DNA of 64,000 nucleotides from Seriola aureovittata (taxonomy: Eukaryota; Chordata; Actinopteri; Carangiformes; Carangidae): assembly GCF_021018895.1 (NCBI RefSeq), contig NC_079379.1, positions 22,562,276-22,626,275 on the forward strand, read 5' to 3'. Shown piece after piece: positions 1-52,880 of the stretch. The translations under genes were made by a program, and so were the position numbers. Within the stretch, counting starts at the first letter, position 1. Each line of letters opens with the position of its first letter. The notes under the pieces are model-generated. The model was not told where the DNA came from. It worked only from the letters and a program-made list of their open reading frames with translations, and made no database searches.

Positions 1-1712
1 ACCTGTTAGACTGAAGTCAAAGCAGAAGGTCTACTACCTGTGGACCCAAGGAGAGCACCCAAGAGACCGCGTATTACATTTTCATTGTGTTTGCTTCGTA
101 TGTCTGCTGCAGTGCTCGTTCAGCGCCAGGAGAATAGAAAGATTTTTCACATCAAAAGCTGCTGAAGTGCTGTACTTACAGGTGTGACCTAAACAGTGGA
201 TTTTTGCAGCAGGTCCACTGTCAAAATGATTTACAGCACTCCAACAGGGTACTCTACCTGTTATTTTCTGCTAGTAATATCCAGTAGTGATAACCCATGA
301 TTTCTCCTCTCGTGTTTCCTATTTTTAAAATTTCATTTCACTTCACAGGGTGTACGAGGAAACAAATTCACCTGCTGCTCTGATGTTTAACTTGTCGTTT
401 CTGACAGAGGAAGAAATGCTCCATTAATATTATTACTATATTGTTATTAGTTATGCATCCAAGACTTGTGTGTGACCTCTGTGTTCTTTGTTTTTGTGTT
501 TGAGTTAAATGTGCAATACTTAAGTTGTTAAACATCAATGGATTTTTTATATAACTCACCCGTTTAAATTTTTATTAAGGTTTAAAGTTATAGATCATTT
601 AGGGCGTGGCCGCTCTGAGTGACAGGTGGGAGAGCGTATGCTTGCCACAAACCAGCGTGTGCTGAAGGTTAGCCGGGATTAAGGTGGAGTCAGGCACTGC
701 CAAGATGGCGACGATCAAGCAGCTCACTCTGAACTTCAAAACCACTCTTGAGAAACATAGTCTATAGTGACACTGCTACTTTGTATAGAATGCTGCTCGG
801 TATTAAGGGATGAATTAGTTTTTATTCTCAATATAAAACTACAATAGTGTTACTATAGAATAACTATAGCTTGTTTTAGCTGTAACTTTTATCCCACTCC
901 ACCTTAAAGCTTCTCATCTTAATCAGAGAGATACTCAACAATGAGTCAGTGAGTAAACATTTCATAACCTGACCTTGTTACCTTCTGTAACTTGTCAGGA
1001 AATGGAGTATTAAAGTACGCTGCAGTGTGTGAGTAGAAGGACGATGACACATTTTTCATTGTTTTGGCTCTACACTCCAGCACAATGACTGTGAGGTTAA
1101 AGTGCTGACTTTCAGCTTTAAGGGTGTTTGAGGATGTTCACATCAATCGTGGATGAGCAGAGGAGGACTCGTTGCCCTTTTAATATTTTTATGGCCGAAC
1201 AGGAACGCTCTTGTCTGTACAGTGAGTCACCTGACCTCAGTTAACTCAGCGTGTGTTGTCACTTACTGAAGCCAAACATGCAAACCACATATCAAATATG
1301 ACATATTTATTGAAGTTGAACTAAATGTGTTCTGTGAAATTGCAGGGCGTGAGTAAAAAGGGTTGTAATCCCAACAGTTAGTTTTTATCTTGTGTGGACG
1401 TAAATGCCCTCAAATGAATGTGTCGGTACTTTAATCTTATGATGATTGTCTCGATTCAATATGTTTAAGTAAAGAGAAATCTGTCCTCCGGCTTTTGGAC
1501 TGCAGTGTAAACTTGTTAAATGATCGGCTTCGCTAGTTCGTTAAATTGTGTTCATCCCAGATGTTCATCTGTTATCTTACGACCTGTAGCGCAGTCCAGC
1601 CAGCGAGAGAAAATGCCTCCATGTTTTGTTTCAACCACAACAGTCATAAAAAAAAAAAAACACAGCAGATGTTAGATGTCACTACATCATACAAGAGCAG
1701 AGAGTTTCTGAC
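1..1712. other. intron of trappc9 beyond coding exon 13
   Basis: I searched the minus strand for the next TRAPPC9 segment (expected to resemble DEISTNVSVQLYNGE) and did not find it, so the next exon is off the left edge. The stretch around 600-740, with a copy of CAAGATGGCGACG, resembles repeat DNA. The rest is featureless. Confidence 0.5.
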
Positions 1713-42539
<40,827 letters not shown>

Positions 42540-42541
42540 CT

Positions 42542-42547
42542 TCACAT
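42542..42547 (-). promoter_or_regulatory. minimal start-stop uORF (ATGTGA) before the trappc9 start
   Basis: An ATG followed directly by TGA ends two bases before the main ATG on the minus strand. It would be in the mature leader only if the acceptor near 42552 is the one used; with the next AG (42540) it would be removed. Confidence 0.4.
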
Positions 42548-42969
42548 GTGGCTTCACGGGACAGAAAAACAAATAAATGATTATATTCATTTTTATTTCA
42601 TCAGTTGCCACGCACTAACTTCCATGTATCTGCACCTTATTATTTGACTATTTTTATATTTCTTCAGTAGTTGCAATGAAAACTTCTCACAGCACTAATG
42701 ATCTAAAATAATTTCTAGAAATAGATGCTGCCGTTTAATTTTTTACATATACTGTATATATTTTTTTTCTCAATGTGAGCACCACAGACCATATTCTGGT
42801 AGATGATAAAATATCTTTTGTTTGTTTATTTTGTTTTGCACTTCTGATGCAACTTAATTCATACATTTAATAGAATAACAAGGATGTATAGATGCAATTA
42901 TACTAACTTAATATCTTCTATAATGGCGAACCAAAAGGAATTCTACCCAGTTTTGTTTTGAGCACAGGT

Positions 42970-42971
<2 letters not shown>

Positions 42972-43023
<52 letters not shown>
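42972..43023 (+). repeat. (AC)26 microsatellite in trappc9 first intron
   Basis: 52 bp of uninterrupted AC repeat between the inferred non-coding exon and coding exon 1. Confidence 0.97.
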
Positions 43024-43026
<3 letters not shown>

Positions 43027-43592
43027 TAGGAACACACTACACCCAAACAGCTGCTGTGTTTGTGTAAATGAAGTGTACTCCAAAATAACTTCCGACGTTT
43101 GAATGAAAAAGTGCAGCTAAGTGTCTCCAATATTCACAGGATGGAGAACTGGACCCGCGTGACTCCTCAACAGTCCAAAAGCGGTGTGTTTCTCACTAAA
43201 TGAAACGTTACTTCAAAGCTGCACGCGCTGCAGTTTTAGCTAAATATAAACACCAAACAGTGGCAGCTAGAAAGTGGCAAGCTGGCAAGATTTTTATGGT
43301 GGTCAGATGTGATGAAAACGATGTATGTAGCGAAACACAGGCCCTCAGTTCATTACCTTGTATTAAGCTAATGTTATATCAAGAGAAATGGTTTACGTTA
43401 AGCTATATTTGTATCTCAAAACACTTGTGTCAGCTAGCTTAGTTTAGCTAACTAACCAATGAATTTTACTGCTCCTGGTAGTAAAACAGTAACAACGCTG
43501 ACCGGAATAAACAGGTTACTAACGCAAACGTCAGCTTTAGTCAAATTAATTGTCTTTGACACCAACGCGTTAAATACATAACGTTTACTCAC

Positions 43593-43690
43593 GTTACCTT
43601 TGCAGTATTCTGTCAAATTTCGCAGCTTCCTTCTTTGGACCAGTGTTTGGCAACACCGAATCAACAGCAAAACTTCCGGTAACTATTTTC
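43593..43690 (-). other. trappc9: inferred non-coding first exon of trappc9
   Basis: The coding exon has an acceptor just before its start codon (CGTGAAG at about 42552), so a 5' UTR exon is expected upstream. On the minus strand two overlapping donors, AAAG|GTAACG (exon end 43598) and AAC|GTGAGT (exon end 43593), follow a short non-repetitive stretch with an ETS-type motif at its far end. The exon limits and start site are inference. Confidence 0.5.
43672..43679 (-). promoter_or_regulatory. ETS-type CCGGAAGT motif in the probable trappc9 promoter
   Basis: The minus-strand CCGGAAGT lies immediately upstream of the inferred first exon. ETS/GABP motifs at the start site are common in TATA-less housekeeping promoters, which suits a constitutive trafficking gene. 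No TATA box is obvious. The motif is seen; the function is inferred. Confidence 0.45.
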
Positions 43691-43699
43691 AAAATAAAA

Positions 43700-44389
43700 C
43701 AATTCTCAATAACAGCACATTCCCACAGATACGGATGATAATCGGCAACTTTGTTTTAGGCTTTTATTTTGAAACCAGGACCATAATTTCATGCTTCCGC
43801 TCGTCTTTTTCTTCTGCTGCAAAGTAAAAAGTCAAACGCGCTACATCTCCGCCTAAAGGAGAAATTATGTACTACAATAGAGCAAATTTAAATAAATAAT
43901 GCATTTGAATCTACTTTATATTGTATTTTTTAATTCAGAGTGTAATATTCTTCATTATAAAATGAACTATAATTTCCTACTTACTGATGAATCATCATTA
44001 TAATAACTTTATTGTATGAATAACCTTATATTAGCCAATTGAATGAAATGCATTTAAATTTAGGCCGACAAACTAGATGATGTCCTATTTCATCGTTATA
44101 CAGAACATACCGACAATGAAGTCTTTTTATCATGGTTCTGAGAGAATATGTGTCCCGTGCAATTGCTGCAAATGTACTGACACTATTGATTTGGCATGGA
44201 AGATGTTATTCATGTGACTGTACTGGCAAAAATAATAATACACTGACATGCAAATTAGAAATGAGTCTCTTGTGTGTGAACAAACATTCCCACACTATCT
44301 TGTAAACCTCCTCATTAAAATGACTCATTAAAAGTTTAAGTTAGGTTCCACTGACAAATAAAAAAAATATCCAGACAGTTAGATTCAAC
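43700..44389. other. intergenic spacer between trappc9 and sh3bgrl3
   Basis: AT-rich sequence with no coding frame recognised. It separates the inferred trappc9 promoter from the furthest plausible sh3bgrl3 polyadenylation site. Confidence 0.5.
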
Positions 44390-47007
44390 TCCATTTTATT
44401 TTTTTAACCCATAAATCACTTTTCACAATCTTCTTGGAAGACAACAGCATTTTATTCCCTAATTTCTTCTTTTTTTGGCCAAGGGGAATTGGTCCAAAAG
44501 CAAAGCAGGAGCTCAGAGAGAGACGTGGAATGTCTAAAACATGGTTCATAGTGAATATACATCAATAACAGGCAAACATCTACAACCACCGACTTACAAA
44601 ACAGTGCACAAACATTGTGTGTGAAGGCTGTCATTCCTCTGGATCCCAAACCGTAACAACACAATCATGAAAGCATGGGGGTTTGACAGATGTTACGAGT
44701 AATAGAAGTAAACCATGTTATTCTCAATAAAAAAAAAAAAAAAAAAAGACATGAAAGTGATACAAAAAACATTTCAACTGAGATTAATCAAACGTATGAT
44801 GCAAATACATAGAAAAGCACAAATAAGTGAAGCCTTCATTTTTCCCATGTGGTGATTGTTCCCTAAGGCTAGTAAGACTGAGTCCGGTCAATCTAAACAC
44901 ACCAGCTATGACCTTTATGTCTGTTCAGAATGAGGCAGGGTTTCAGTGCATAGTCACATTACTGCATCTTCATGCCCAGTACAATCAGTGAAACTTACAT
45001 AAAATAAACAGAGGAAGGAAGGAAAAGCTACGTGGTTGAAAGGAAGAAGATTCACATCTTTTCGGTCCAATCGTTTACTCTCCCTACGAAATGCTCCCTT
45101 ATAAATGTTTTTGGCGTCCTTTTGCCCCAGTCAGTCAGCAATGCAGAACACCCATTGGTGAAGCTTTCAAGTTATACAGTAAAATTACGGAAAACGTAGG
45201 AGATGTCAGGTAAGTGCTAATAATACAACAGTGAACAACCACCTCCCGAAAAGCGCATTGCAGATATATTGGCACCAAATGTGATGTTAAGAAGACGCTG
45301 TTCATCCTGCCTAACTGGATGCTAGAATTAAGCAGCCAACTACTTGAAATGTTTAACCACTTATTTGTTCAAGAGTACACCAACTTTTGAGTACGTTTGG
45401 TTCACTGGAGACCATTATAACATATCTAAAGGGAGCGTTTGGTCCACAAATCCTACAGGGATGTAAACATGATCTTAGAAATAGAGTTCAAATCCTTCCC
45501 TGAAACCCTACCCCTCAGAAAGGTTTGACCAGACACCAAAAGCAAAGTTTGCAAAATAGTTGAATTATTTGTATTTTTCGTATTTTAATTATTGTCCATT
45601 AGATTTCCTGTAAATTTTAAGTTTCTCCACACTCGTTACAATTTTAGGGGGAAATAGTGAATTATTGGAATCAGCCTTTGAAATACCCACCACGTTAAAG
45701 TTTCAATTGTAGTATGTTAATTCTCCCCAATACAAAAATACACAGGGCACAACCACAGTGTACTAAACGGTGGCTACAGGTCTAGTCGCCACTGATTGCT
45801 TAAAGCCACATACATCCACAACTTATCTTAAAGATACCCTGAGGAGCGTTTGACCACTTGTGGCGCTATAGAGCAATGTTTTTATAGGTATGTCCCTGTT
45901 TTGTCTGTCATACACACATTCCTGCTGCCAGTTTCACACCACTCACATCGACAGTTGGTGGTCGGTAACGTCCAAACTGGGTTACCAATGAGTTTAAAGA
46001 GCTAGCAAATGAGATGTAAACAAAATAGGTTTTAAAATATTTTAAGCAATTGTGCGTTTCCTTCCTGACATTTGCAGAGACCAGCACATTTATACATTTT
46101 TGCGAGAAACACAAAATGTAACTTAACATTTGTTTTCCACAGGGTATTTTAAACAAGTGCTAGTTTCTAGCTTTATTAAAGTAATTTATATTTTTAATAT
46201 CTGGCCAAAATCTGGCAAAAAATGCACTTTCTGAATTTTGGTAGCATTACAGCCCCTCAAACCAGGTCAGATCAGCACGGTGGGCTACAGTGGATTCTCA
46301 TTTCAGAACCAAACCTCTCATCATATACTGCATAAGGTAACCAATGGACCAAAAATAACAAAGAACGTTTTTTTAGCTGGTATAATTCACGATCAATTGG
46401 GTTTAAGGACATCGCGGTCCTTGCTACTTCCGTGTGCATTTGCATCCATGTGAAGTACAGATAGTGTGCCGTCATGTACAACATGGGAACTTGAAGGCTA
46501 CAGAGAAAGACGACAAAGTATTTAAGACTGAGTGATGATGTGTGTTTGGTCTGCAGAGGATCAGGAAGATTCTGGGTTGAATGTTGTCATCCAGTGGATT
46601 AGTTTTAATCTCCAGCGATCATGTGGCCGCTGCCAAGATTAGTCGACCTAATTACCGCACATTAAGACACCCCATTGATTCCAAGTGGACAATGAGTACT
46701 TAGTAACACTGGTCTGTCAGACAGGAAAAGAGTCTGAAAGGAATCAAAGGAAATAACAGGAAAAAAAAAAACAAAACACATGAAAATAAAACAGATTAAG
46801 ACTGATTTAGAGTCTAACGGTGCAGTATGGGGAATGTGTGTCTTCTGATTAGCTGAATACGAGATATTTGGCATTATTCGTTATGGCATTGAAAGTGGGT
46901 GGACACTGCCAGTGGTGCAGAGAGTGTGAATAAAGAGCCTCCATTAGGGCAGAGGGCGGGCGGGGAGGTGGCTGGGGTTAAGATGGAGAATTTACACTTC
47001 ACCCTCC
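44390..47007 (-). other. probable sh3bgrl3 3' UTR and trailing intergenic sequence
   Basis: No coding frame was recognised. Minus-strand AATAAA signals occur at about 46172-46177 (roughly 830 nt past the stop) and again near 44.45 and 44.39 kb, so the 3' UTR may be 0.8 or up to 2.6 kb. A 19-base A run sits at 44729-44747. Which signal is used cannot be told from sequence. Confidence 0.4.
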
Positions 47008-47073
47008 TCACGCCATTTTCAGAAACTGTTCCACTGTATCTGCTTCCACCGCTTCGGAAAACATCTCATAGTT
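47008..47073 (-). CDS. sh3bgrl3: sh3bgrl3 coding exon 3 with stop
   Basis: 66 nt including TGA, NYEMFSEAVEADTVEQFLKMA. The acceptor is TCCACAG|AAC. It is too short for an ORF scan and was found from the expected C-terminus. Confidence 0.94.
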   Translation of the reverse strand, partial: NYEMFSEAVEADTVEQFLKMA

Positions 47074-49978
47074 CTGTGGAGAGGAAGAGAGTCAATCAGC
47101 GAACAGGAAAACAAAGTTGCAGAGTCTCATAACTTTAGGTTTCTCGTAATTAAATAGTCCATCCTATTCATATGAATTAAAGTTGACAAAATATTAAGAA
47201 CACCTCTTATTATAACCCTGTACAGATCAACATCCTCTCTAACAGATTCAATAAAAAACTGAACAGTATAATTCTTATATAGGCCTGTTGTAATATACTG
47301 AATCACTGGACTAATACGCAGTTAAGAAAATCATCTGCAAGAAAAATATTAGATATGATTTACAGACAGGAATGTTAGTTTAAGGAAACAGAAAGTACAC
47401 AACAGCCGAATAAGGTTAGATGATGCGTGGTGTAGTGTTAGGTTAACATAACAGCAGCGCTAAATAAATCACTTGTTTCGCCCGTTACTAATAATAATAA
47501 CAATAACAACATATCAGGCTTGGTGGGGATCAAAAGCAAAGAAAACAGTGCTGTCTTGCTGTCGCTGCATCTTAAACAGAGCGCTCCGGGTGCAGCTTAC
47601 AAGCTTTGGGACGCGCTGTTGTCATAATCGATGATGGCGGATACATGAATGCCCCCCCCCCCCATCCCAAACTGACTGTCATTTAATGTTCCTCTTTATG
47701 TTCCTCAAAAACCGTTCATCCACAAAACACTTCACAATCAACACTGCACTTCCTCAGCAACACACCCGCAAAGTTTAAAGTCAATCGAATGAGCGGTGGC
47801 CAAGAAAATCTAAAAACAGGACAGGCAGAGATTCCTCCATTTATAATTAGATAGTTCAATGAAGGAAAACTTGTTTATGTGCCAGCCTTCAACATTTCTG
47901 ATCATTTGAGTTGATTGTGTGTGGCCCCCCCCCCCCCCCCCCCTCACCCCACAGTAGTTGTCTTCATTGAAAAGCTGGGGAGGGACTGCTGTCGGGTCCC
48001 CTGCTTTGCTTCTCATCTCATCACGGAGCTCCCCGCCCACAGAGATGTCGATGAGCTCGTACTGAATGCTTTTACTGTCAAGGATTCGTATCACTTCTGC
48101 CTGTTGAGACTTCACCTGGGAGGGGGGAAGAAAAAAAAGAACAACAGCGGCCACTTGAAAGGTAGTTACACCACAAACAGGAAGTCAATTTATTAAATCC
48201 TGAGCAAATTATCTGAATTATAGAGACGTTTGCCACCACAACTTCAAATCCGGTACACATTTATAGCAAAAGGCTGATGGTTACTATCCTGTTTTAGCCC
48301 ATAGCTTGAAGAAATAAACTAAATGACCAAACTTTTTGGGGCTTTAAAAAGCTGCAGCTTTATCTGGCTTGTGGGTGATGATTAATAGACCCAGTGAACA
48401 CTCCACTATCTTTATGTCAACTGAGGAAGTTGGGAGGGGGTGTTCGTAAATGTGACCACACCTAAACACAACACCAACTGGAAACACACAAGCTGCCATT
48501 CAGTTGGCAGCACAAAGTTGTCGTGTCCTTAAAACGGAAAAGGGGAATTGCTTTTGCTCGTTTCATGAAACTGTGACAGCAGATTCAGCAGTTTAATGAT
48601 GCTCTGAATCGTATGAAGTTTTCTGTGTTCTGCAGTTCACAAACTAAAATAACTAAAACCAAACACAATATTTTTAAAAGGGGGCAATTAAATTTGAAAT
48701 TTGCCTCCAGGTTACAATCAAGATATACATGAAACCGATATACATATTAAAATAATTAATAATACATTGATTGCAAAAAGCAGGCTACCCAAGAAGCACT
48801 GCTGCACATGGGGTTAAAAACTAATGCAGTCACAAAACTTTTCCACTACATGAATTCCCCTCACCTAATAGACACCAGATGTTTGGTCCAGTGCATCGCC
48901 ATACACTGTTTTCATAAAGTGCTGTAAAAGTTATTTTAGCAAGGGATGTTGTGCCGCACAGCATCAGTTTGCTGTTCTAGTAAATCCAATCTAATAATGT
49001 ATTGTGTGGAAAAATATAGCAAAACTCCATTGCAAAAATCAAAAACTGAAAAATTACTGTGGCTTATCAACAGATAAATAAATGAAGGAATATAAATGTA
49101 TGATTTTTAACAAATTAAAGGCTGTACTGGTTAATTCAGCTTACATATAACGTACCAGACAGGTGTTACTTCAGAAACATTTAAGAAATAATTACTGGTT
49201 AGCATCAATCTATAGTAATTGTTAAGAGGATTGAATGGAAGGTGTGCCACATACAAAAGATTTTTTCTTTTTAAAAGGTTTGTTTGGTTTATCTGATGTA
49301 TGTGCATATGATAAACTTTTTTTTTTTTACAACAGATGGTTTGTAAAAGGCCCTTACATAACATTACACTTCATTTCTGCCATATGCAAACAAACCTTAA
49401 AACTACCATATTTTTTACATGAAGTTTGGCGTGCAGTTTCCGCACACGGATGCATTAATGTCGATACAGCTAGCTATTCCGACCAGCCTTATGTCGCAAA
49501 ATGACACTATGATAGTGTCGCTGTTTTTCTGATGAGTAATACACTCCATATTTTAAAGACGGATATCTGCAGAAAACAGCTAGCCAAACATTGCTCCATT
49601 AAAAAACACCTTCCATCTACCGAGATGGAAGACATGAGGTGGAGTAACGCATCCGGGCTCGTCTTTGCAAGTCCTTTATGATTTTTTTGGTAATTTTTCC
49701 CAATAATAACTTTAACCTTCAATGCTTTTACAACCCAGTCATGCTGACGTTACAATACAGATATAAGTGGGCGCTGAGTTGCATAGGCCCACTGCACTGT
49801 TAGTCAGGAGGAAGCTATTACTGATAGGGTGCTAGGTGTGTCTGTTGGACTTAGCATTGTTAGCTAACGCCGCTAGAGCCCCTAAACAAAGACGTAACGT
49901 TTAAACGTATTAAATTAGATCCACTTGACTCACCGTCCGCGAGGCAGTAACGGTGGTGTAGTACAGTTTGATCCCCAT
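47008..49978 (-). CDS. sh3bgrl3: sh3bgrl3, SH3 domain-binding glutamate-rich-like protein 3; three exons, complete
   Basis: This gene encodes a small cytosolic thioredoxin-fold protein related to glutaredoxins but lacking the CxxC active site, so it is not expected to be a classical redox enzyme. Coding exons are 49934-49978 (15 codons), 47948-48115 (56 codons) and 47008-47073 (21 codons plus TGA), all in phase 0 with AG/GT borders. They give 92 residues against about 93 in human. The N-terminus is MGIKLYYTTVTASRT, where residues 8-13 (TTVTAS) occupy the glutaredoxin active-site loop. KSQQAEVIRILDSK and IQYELIDIS follow, then the cis-Pro region VPPQLFN, NEDNYCG and a C-terminal helix VEQFLKMA. 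The SQQ and RILD features match SH3BGRL3 rather than SH3BGRL or SH3BGRL2. The start has a good context (GCAGCAATGG). The downstream neighbour is trappc9 and the upstream neighbour paqr7, both on the same strand. Confidence 0.96.
47925..47943 (+). repeat. poly-C run (19) beside the sh3bgrl3 exon 2 donor
   Basis: Nineteen C on the plus strand, G on the sense strand, starting four bases into the intron. Confidence 0.95.
47948..48115 (-). CDS. sh3bgrl3: sh3bgrl3 coding exon 2
   Basis: 168 nt, VKSQQAEVIRILDSK through NEDNYCG. The acceptor is TCCCAG|GTG. The donor TGGG|GTGAGG is followed at once by a run of 19 G on the transcribed sense strand. A frame running past the donor into Gly-rich sequence is an intron artefact. 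Confidence 0.95.
49934..49978 (-). CDS. sh3bgrl3: sh3bgrl3 coding exon 1
   Basis: 45 coding nt, MGIKLYYTTVTASRT, with donor GACG|GTGAGT. The frame is open upstream without another ATG close by; the leader continues to about 50.05-50.1 kb, where a T/A-rich stretch begins on the far side. Confidence 0.93.
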
Positions 49979-50514
49979 TGCTGCAGCTTCTTCCGCACCC
50001 TTTGTGTATCTGCTTGTGACTAGCTTGCTCTCGCTCGCGTCAAGCTGAACAGTTACTGATTGAAAGGGAAGGAAGTTGGGCGACGATACTTTCAAAATAA
50101 AATCAAATAAAAAAATTTTTTTTTTTTTTTTGAGAACCCAGAGGAAAATAATAATCTGCAACTAGAAAATCCCTGGAGAAAGTTTGAACGTGCATGCTGC
50201 TTGGTGCGTTTACTTCACTCCTCACGTTTCAATCTGCACAAAGAAGTTTCACTCATGTCGTAGAGACTCATCCTGACACTGACCTCAGTCACTGCAGGTG
50301 CCTTTTGAAGCTGTCACGACTGGCCAAAATAAACTCACACTGATGGTTTCAAATCCAAATGTGTCCCCACAACCACAGCAAGACATGCATACACACATGT
50401 ACATGCACTTGCAGAAGTTGATCTGCAATAAAGCTTTACCACTATATCCCCATATAGACGATCGCTTCCAAAATCGAACTTTTATTACCTACCTTACCTC
50501 CCCGATAGCAAATT

Positions 50515-50705
50515 GACTCCGCACTGGATCCGTCCTGGAGGTGTCATAGGCAAAACAGGTCCGGATCGGTGTCCACTTGCACGGATGAGGATTACGGATC
50601 CAGACCACATCTGTATCCGCTCATGAAGCAGCTCATTCGGCCATCGATCCGATTTGGAACCGTTCATGAAGTGGTTGATTCGGTCCAGACCCGTTCTGGA
50701 TCCCT
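50515..50705. repeat. degenerate repeat rich in GGATCC/GGTCCAGA
   Basis: GGATCC occurs at both edges and in the middle; two diverged units share TCATGAAG at 50621 and 50664 (43 bp apart). The outer parts are loosely inverted. Class unknown. Confidence 0.5.
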
Positions 50706-52289
50706 TTTGCAAAAACTAGCTGAAGAAATCTAAGATCCAGCTGACCAACACCTGGATTGCTCTGTAAAAGCTTGAATACTTAACCGGTCTAACTTTATTA
50801 ATATTAATAAAACATTATTCATTGATGACTTGAAGACTTGGCTCTACAGTTAAATGCTTTCACTGTGGGTTTGTATTGTAGTAACTTAATAAAGCTTCGT
50901 TATGGGTGTAAGAGTTATCAGAACATTTCAACCTGTTGCACTGAGGAACATAAATGCAGTTTGCTGATGAATCCTCTATTAAAAAATGACATAACAGACT
51001 GTAAATACATATGGAATATAGGTGTTACTGGCTAAATGAAATGCAACCATAAATTGAACCAAAAAGTTTTATTTAATGAAAATTTTTTGGATTTCAAATG
51101 TAAGAACCTGTTTCAAGAACTGCAGGGAGTCTGCAGGCCAAAATATCTTCTCAGCATGAAACAGCAGGCGGATCTTCTTGGGCTTTCTTGAGCTTCCTCT
51201 ATCTGCTGCCATGTTGAACCACCTCATCCTTCTGCATGTCATCATCAGTGGCGGCACGGGAGACATGACTCTTTCTCACGGCATCTATAATCACACAAGC
51301 CTTTAAACACAAAGTCTGCAGTCTGACATTTAAACAGGAGACCATTACCTGTGGGTATAACTGTGATTTTCACTTTTACAATTAACAATCAACAGTATAT
51401 ACTGCTGTATCTCTCTCTCTCTCTCCTCCCCGACCCCCTCCATCTGTCCTCCCCATTCAAAGTCTGTCTGCTGTCACAGTGGACACAACACTGGATGTTT
51501 TACTCACAAATCCAGGCTGGAATTAATTTGTTTTTATATCTACAAACGTCGCCTGCTGTCTCAACATGTTTTATAGCAGCTACAAAGTGTGAGACGTTTA
51601 TAAATTAATTTCTGCAAAAATTGCCTGCTGGATCAGCTGTTCAATTAGACCACAAGAAATGCTCGATATGAGACGTGTTGAAGTGGTAAAGATGCTAGAA
51701 GGATTTACAGACCTTTATTACTGGTCTAACTCTGGCACATACTTTCCCCTGGTTGGTTTCTCAATCCAAAAGTCAAGAATATTTTGCATATAGCAGCCGT
51801 GTAGATCAGACAGTGCAGCACGGCTTATTTTGACAAAAGAGATGACTACAACCAACAGGACTTTTGTAACCACGGGACTCTAACCTGAACATGTGGTCTG
51901 CACACACACACACACACCTCTGGAGAATGGATCCAGCTGCACAGAGGAGGCCTTCACTCGTCCTCTAAGATTTAGTGTTGCAGGCCAGCAGCCACATCAC
52001 TCAGCAGCACCACACACAGTGAACCTTGTAATGTGTGTGGTCACAACGGTGAAGCAGCAAGTCTTCACCACTACCTTCTGAAAGTTTAGAGATGTAAGAA
52101 AATGTTTCTAAAAATAGTTGCGATGCTCTGATTCTGTCTCTTGAAATATTCTCCTCGTTATTTCGTTACAGCTTCCTGCTGGTCCTGTCTTATTCCAACC
52201 AGAGACAGAGTCCACAGCCAACGCTACAGCACCCATGTGATGCTGTTCTCGGGTACAGCACAGGTTTGAACCAAACATGCTTACGATGG

Positions 52290-52880
52290 CAATATGCTAA
52301 TGCTAAGCACATATAATGTTTACCATGTTAGCATGCAGACATTTTGCTAATTAGCACAAAAAAAAAAAAAGCTGAGGCTGATGGAAAGGAATTAGTTTGG
52401 CAAGTATTTGGTGATTGGACAGATTCAAATTTTGACCTGATGAATAGTCAGGGGCTCATCAAAGGTTTTACAATTCATCCTGAGGGGAACATGAATGTTT
52501 GTACCAAATTTTATCACAATCCACAAATTCAAATCACAAATTCAACCTCATGGAGGCGCTAGAGGAAAAAAAGTCAGGGGAACAAAAGAAGTCAGTAGGA
52601 TGCATCGTCTGGGGACCGTGAACGTCTGTAGAAAATATTGTGCCAGTTCATCCGGTAGATGATGAGATGTTTCGCTGAATAAGGATCTCAAAAGTCAATG
52701 GGGTTCGTCCTCTGAGCACCGTGCATATCTCTACCAAACGTCACGGCCATCAAATAGTTGTCAAGATAAGTTTCTAATATCCAATAATGTCAAAGGAAAG
52801 GTCAGGGGATCATCAGAGGCCTTATCCTTTGGGGACAATGAATGTCTTTCAAAAAATTTGATATATTTCACTCTGTACCA
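52290..52880 (+). repeat. interspersed repeat, second family, copy 2
   Basis: Runs from GCTAATGCTAAGCAC and GTTAGCATGC blocks through two internal variants of GAGGCGCTAGAGGAAAAAAAG / AAAGGTCAGGGGATCATCAG to a TTTCACTCTG end. The repeated internal blocks suggest a partly tandem arrangement. Confidence 0.65.

Noticed and set aside
42540..42611. Upstream start for trappc9 adding 24 residues ([10 protein letters not shown]...)
   Set aside because: The added residues are translated intron and splice-acceptor sequence and do not match the family, which begins MSVPDYMQ.
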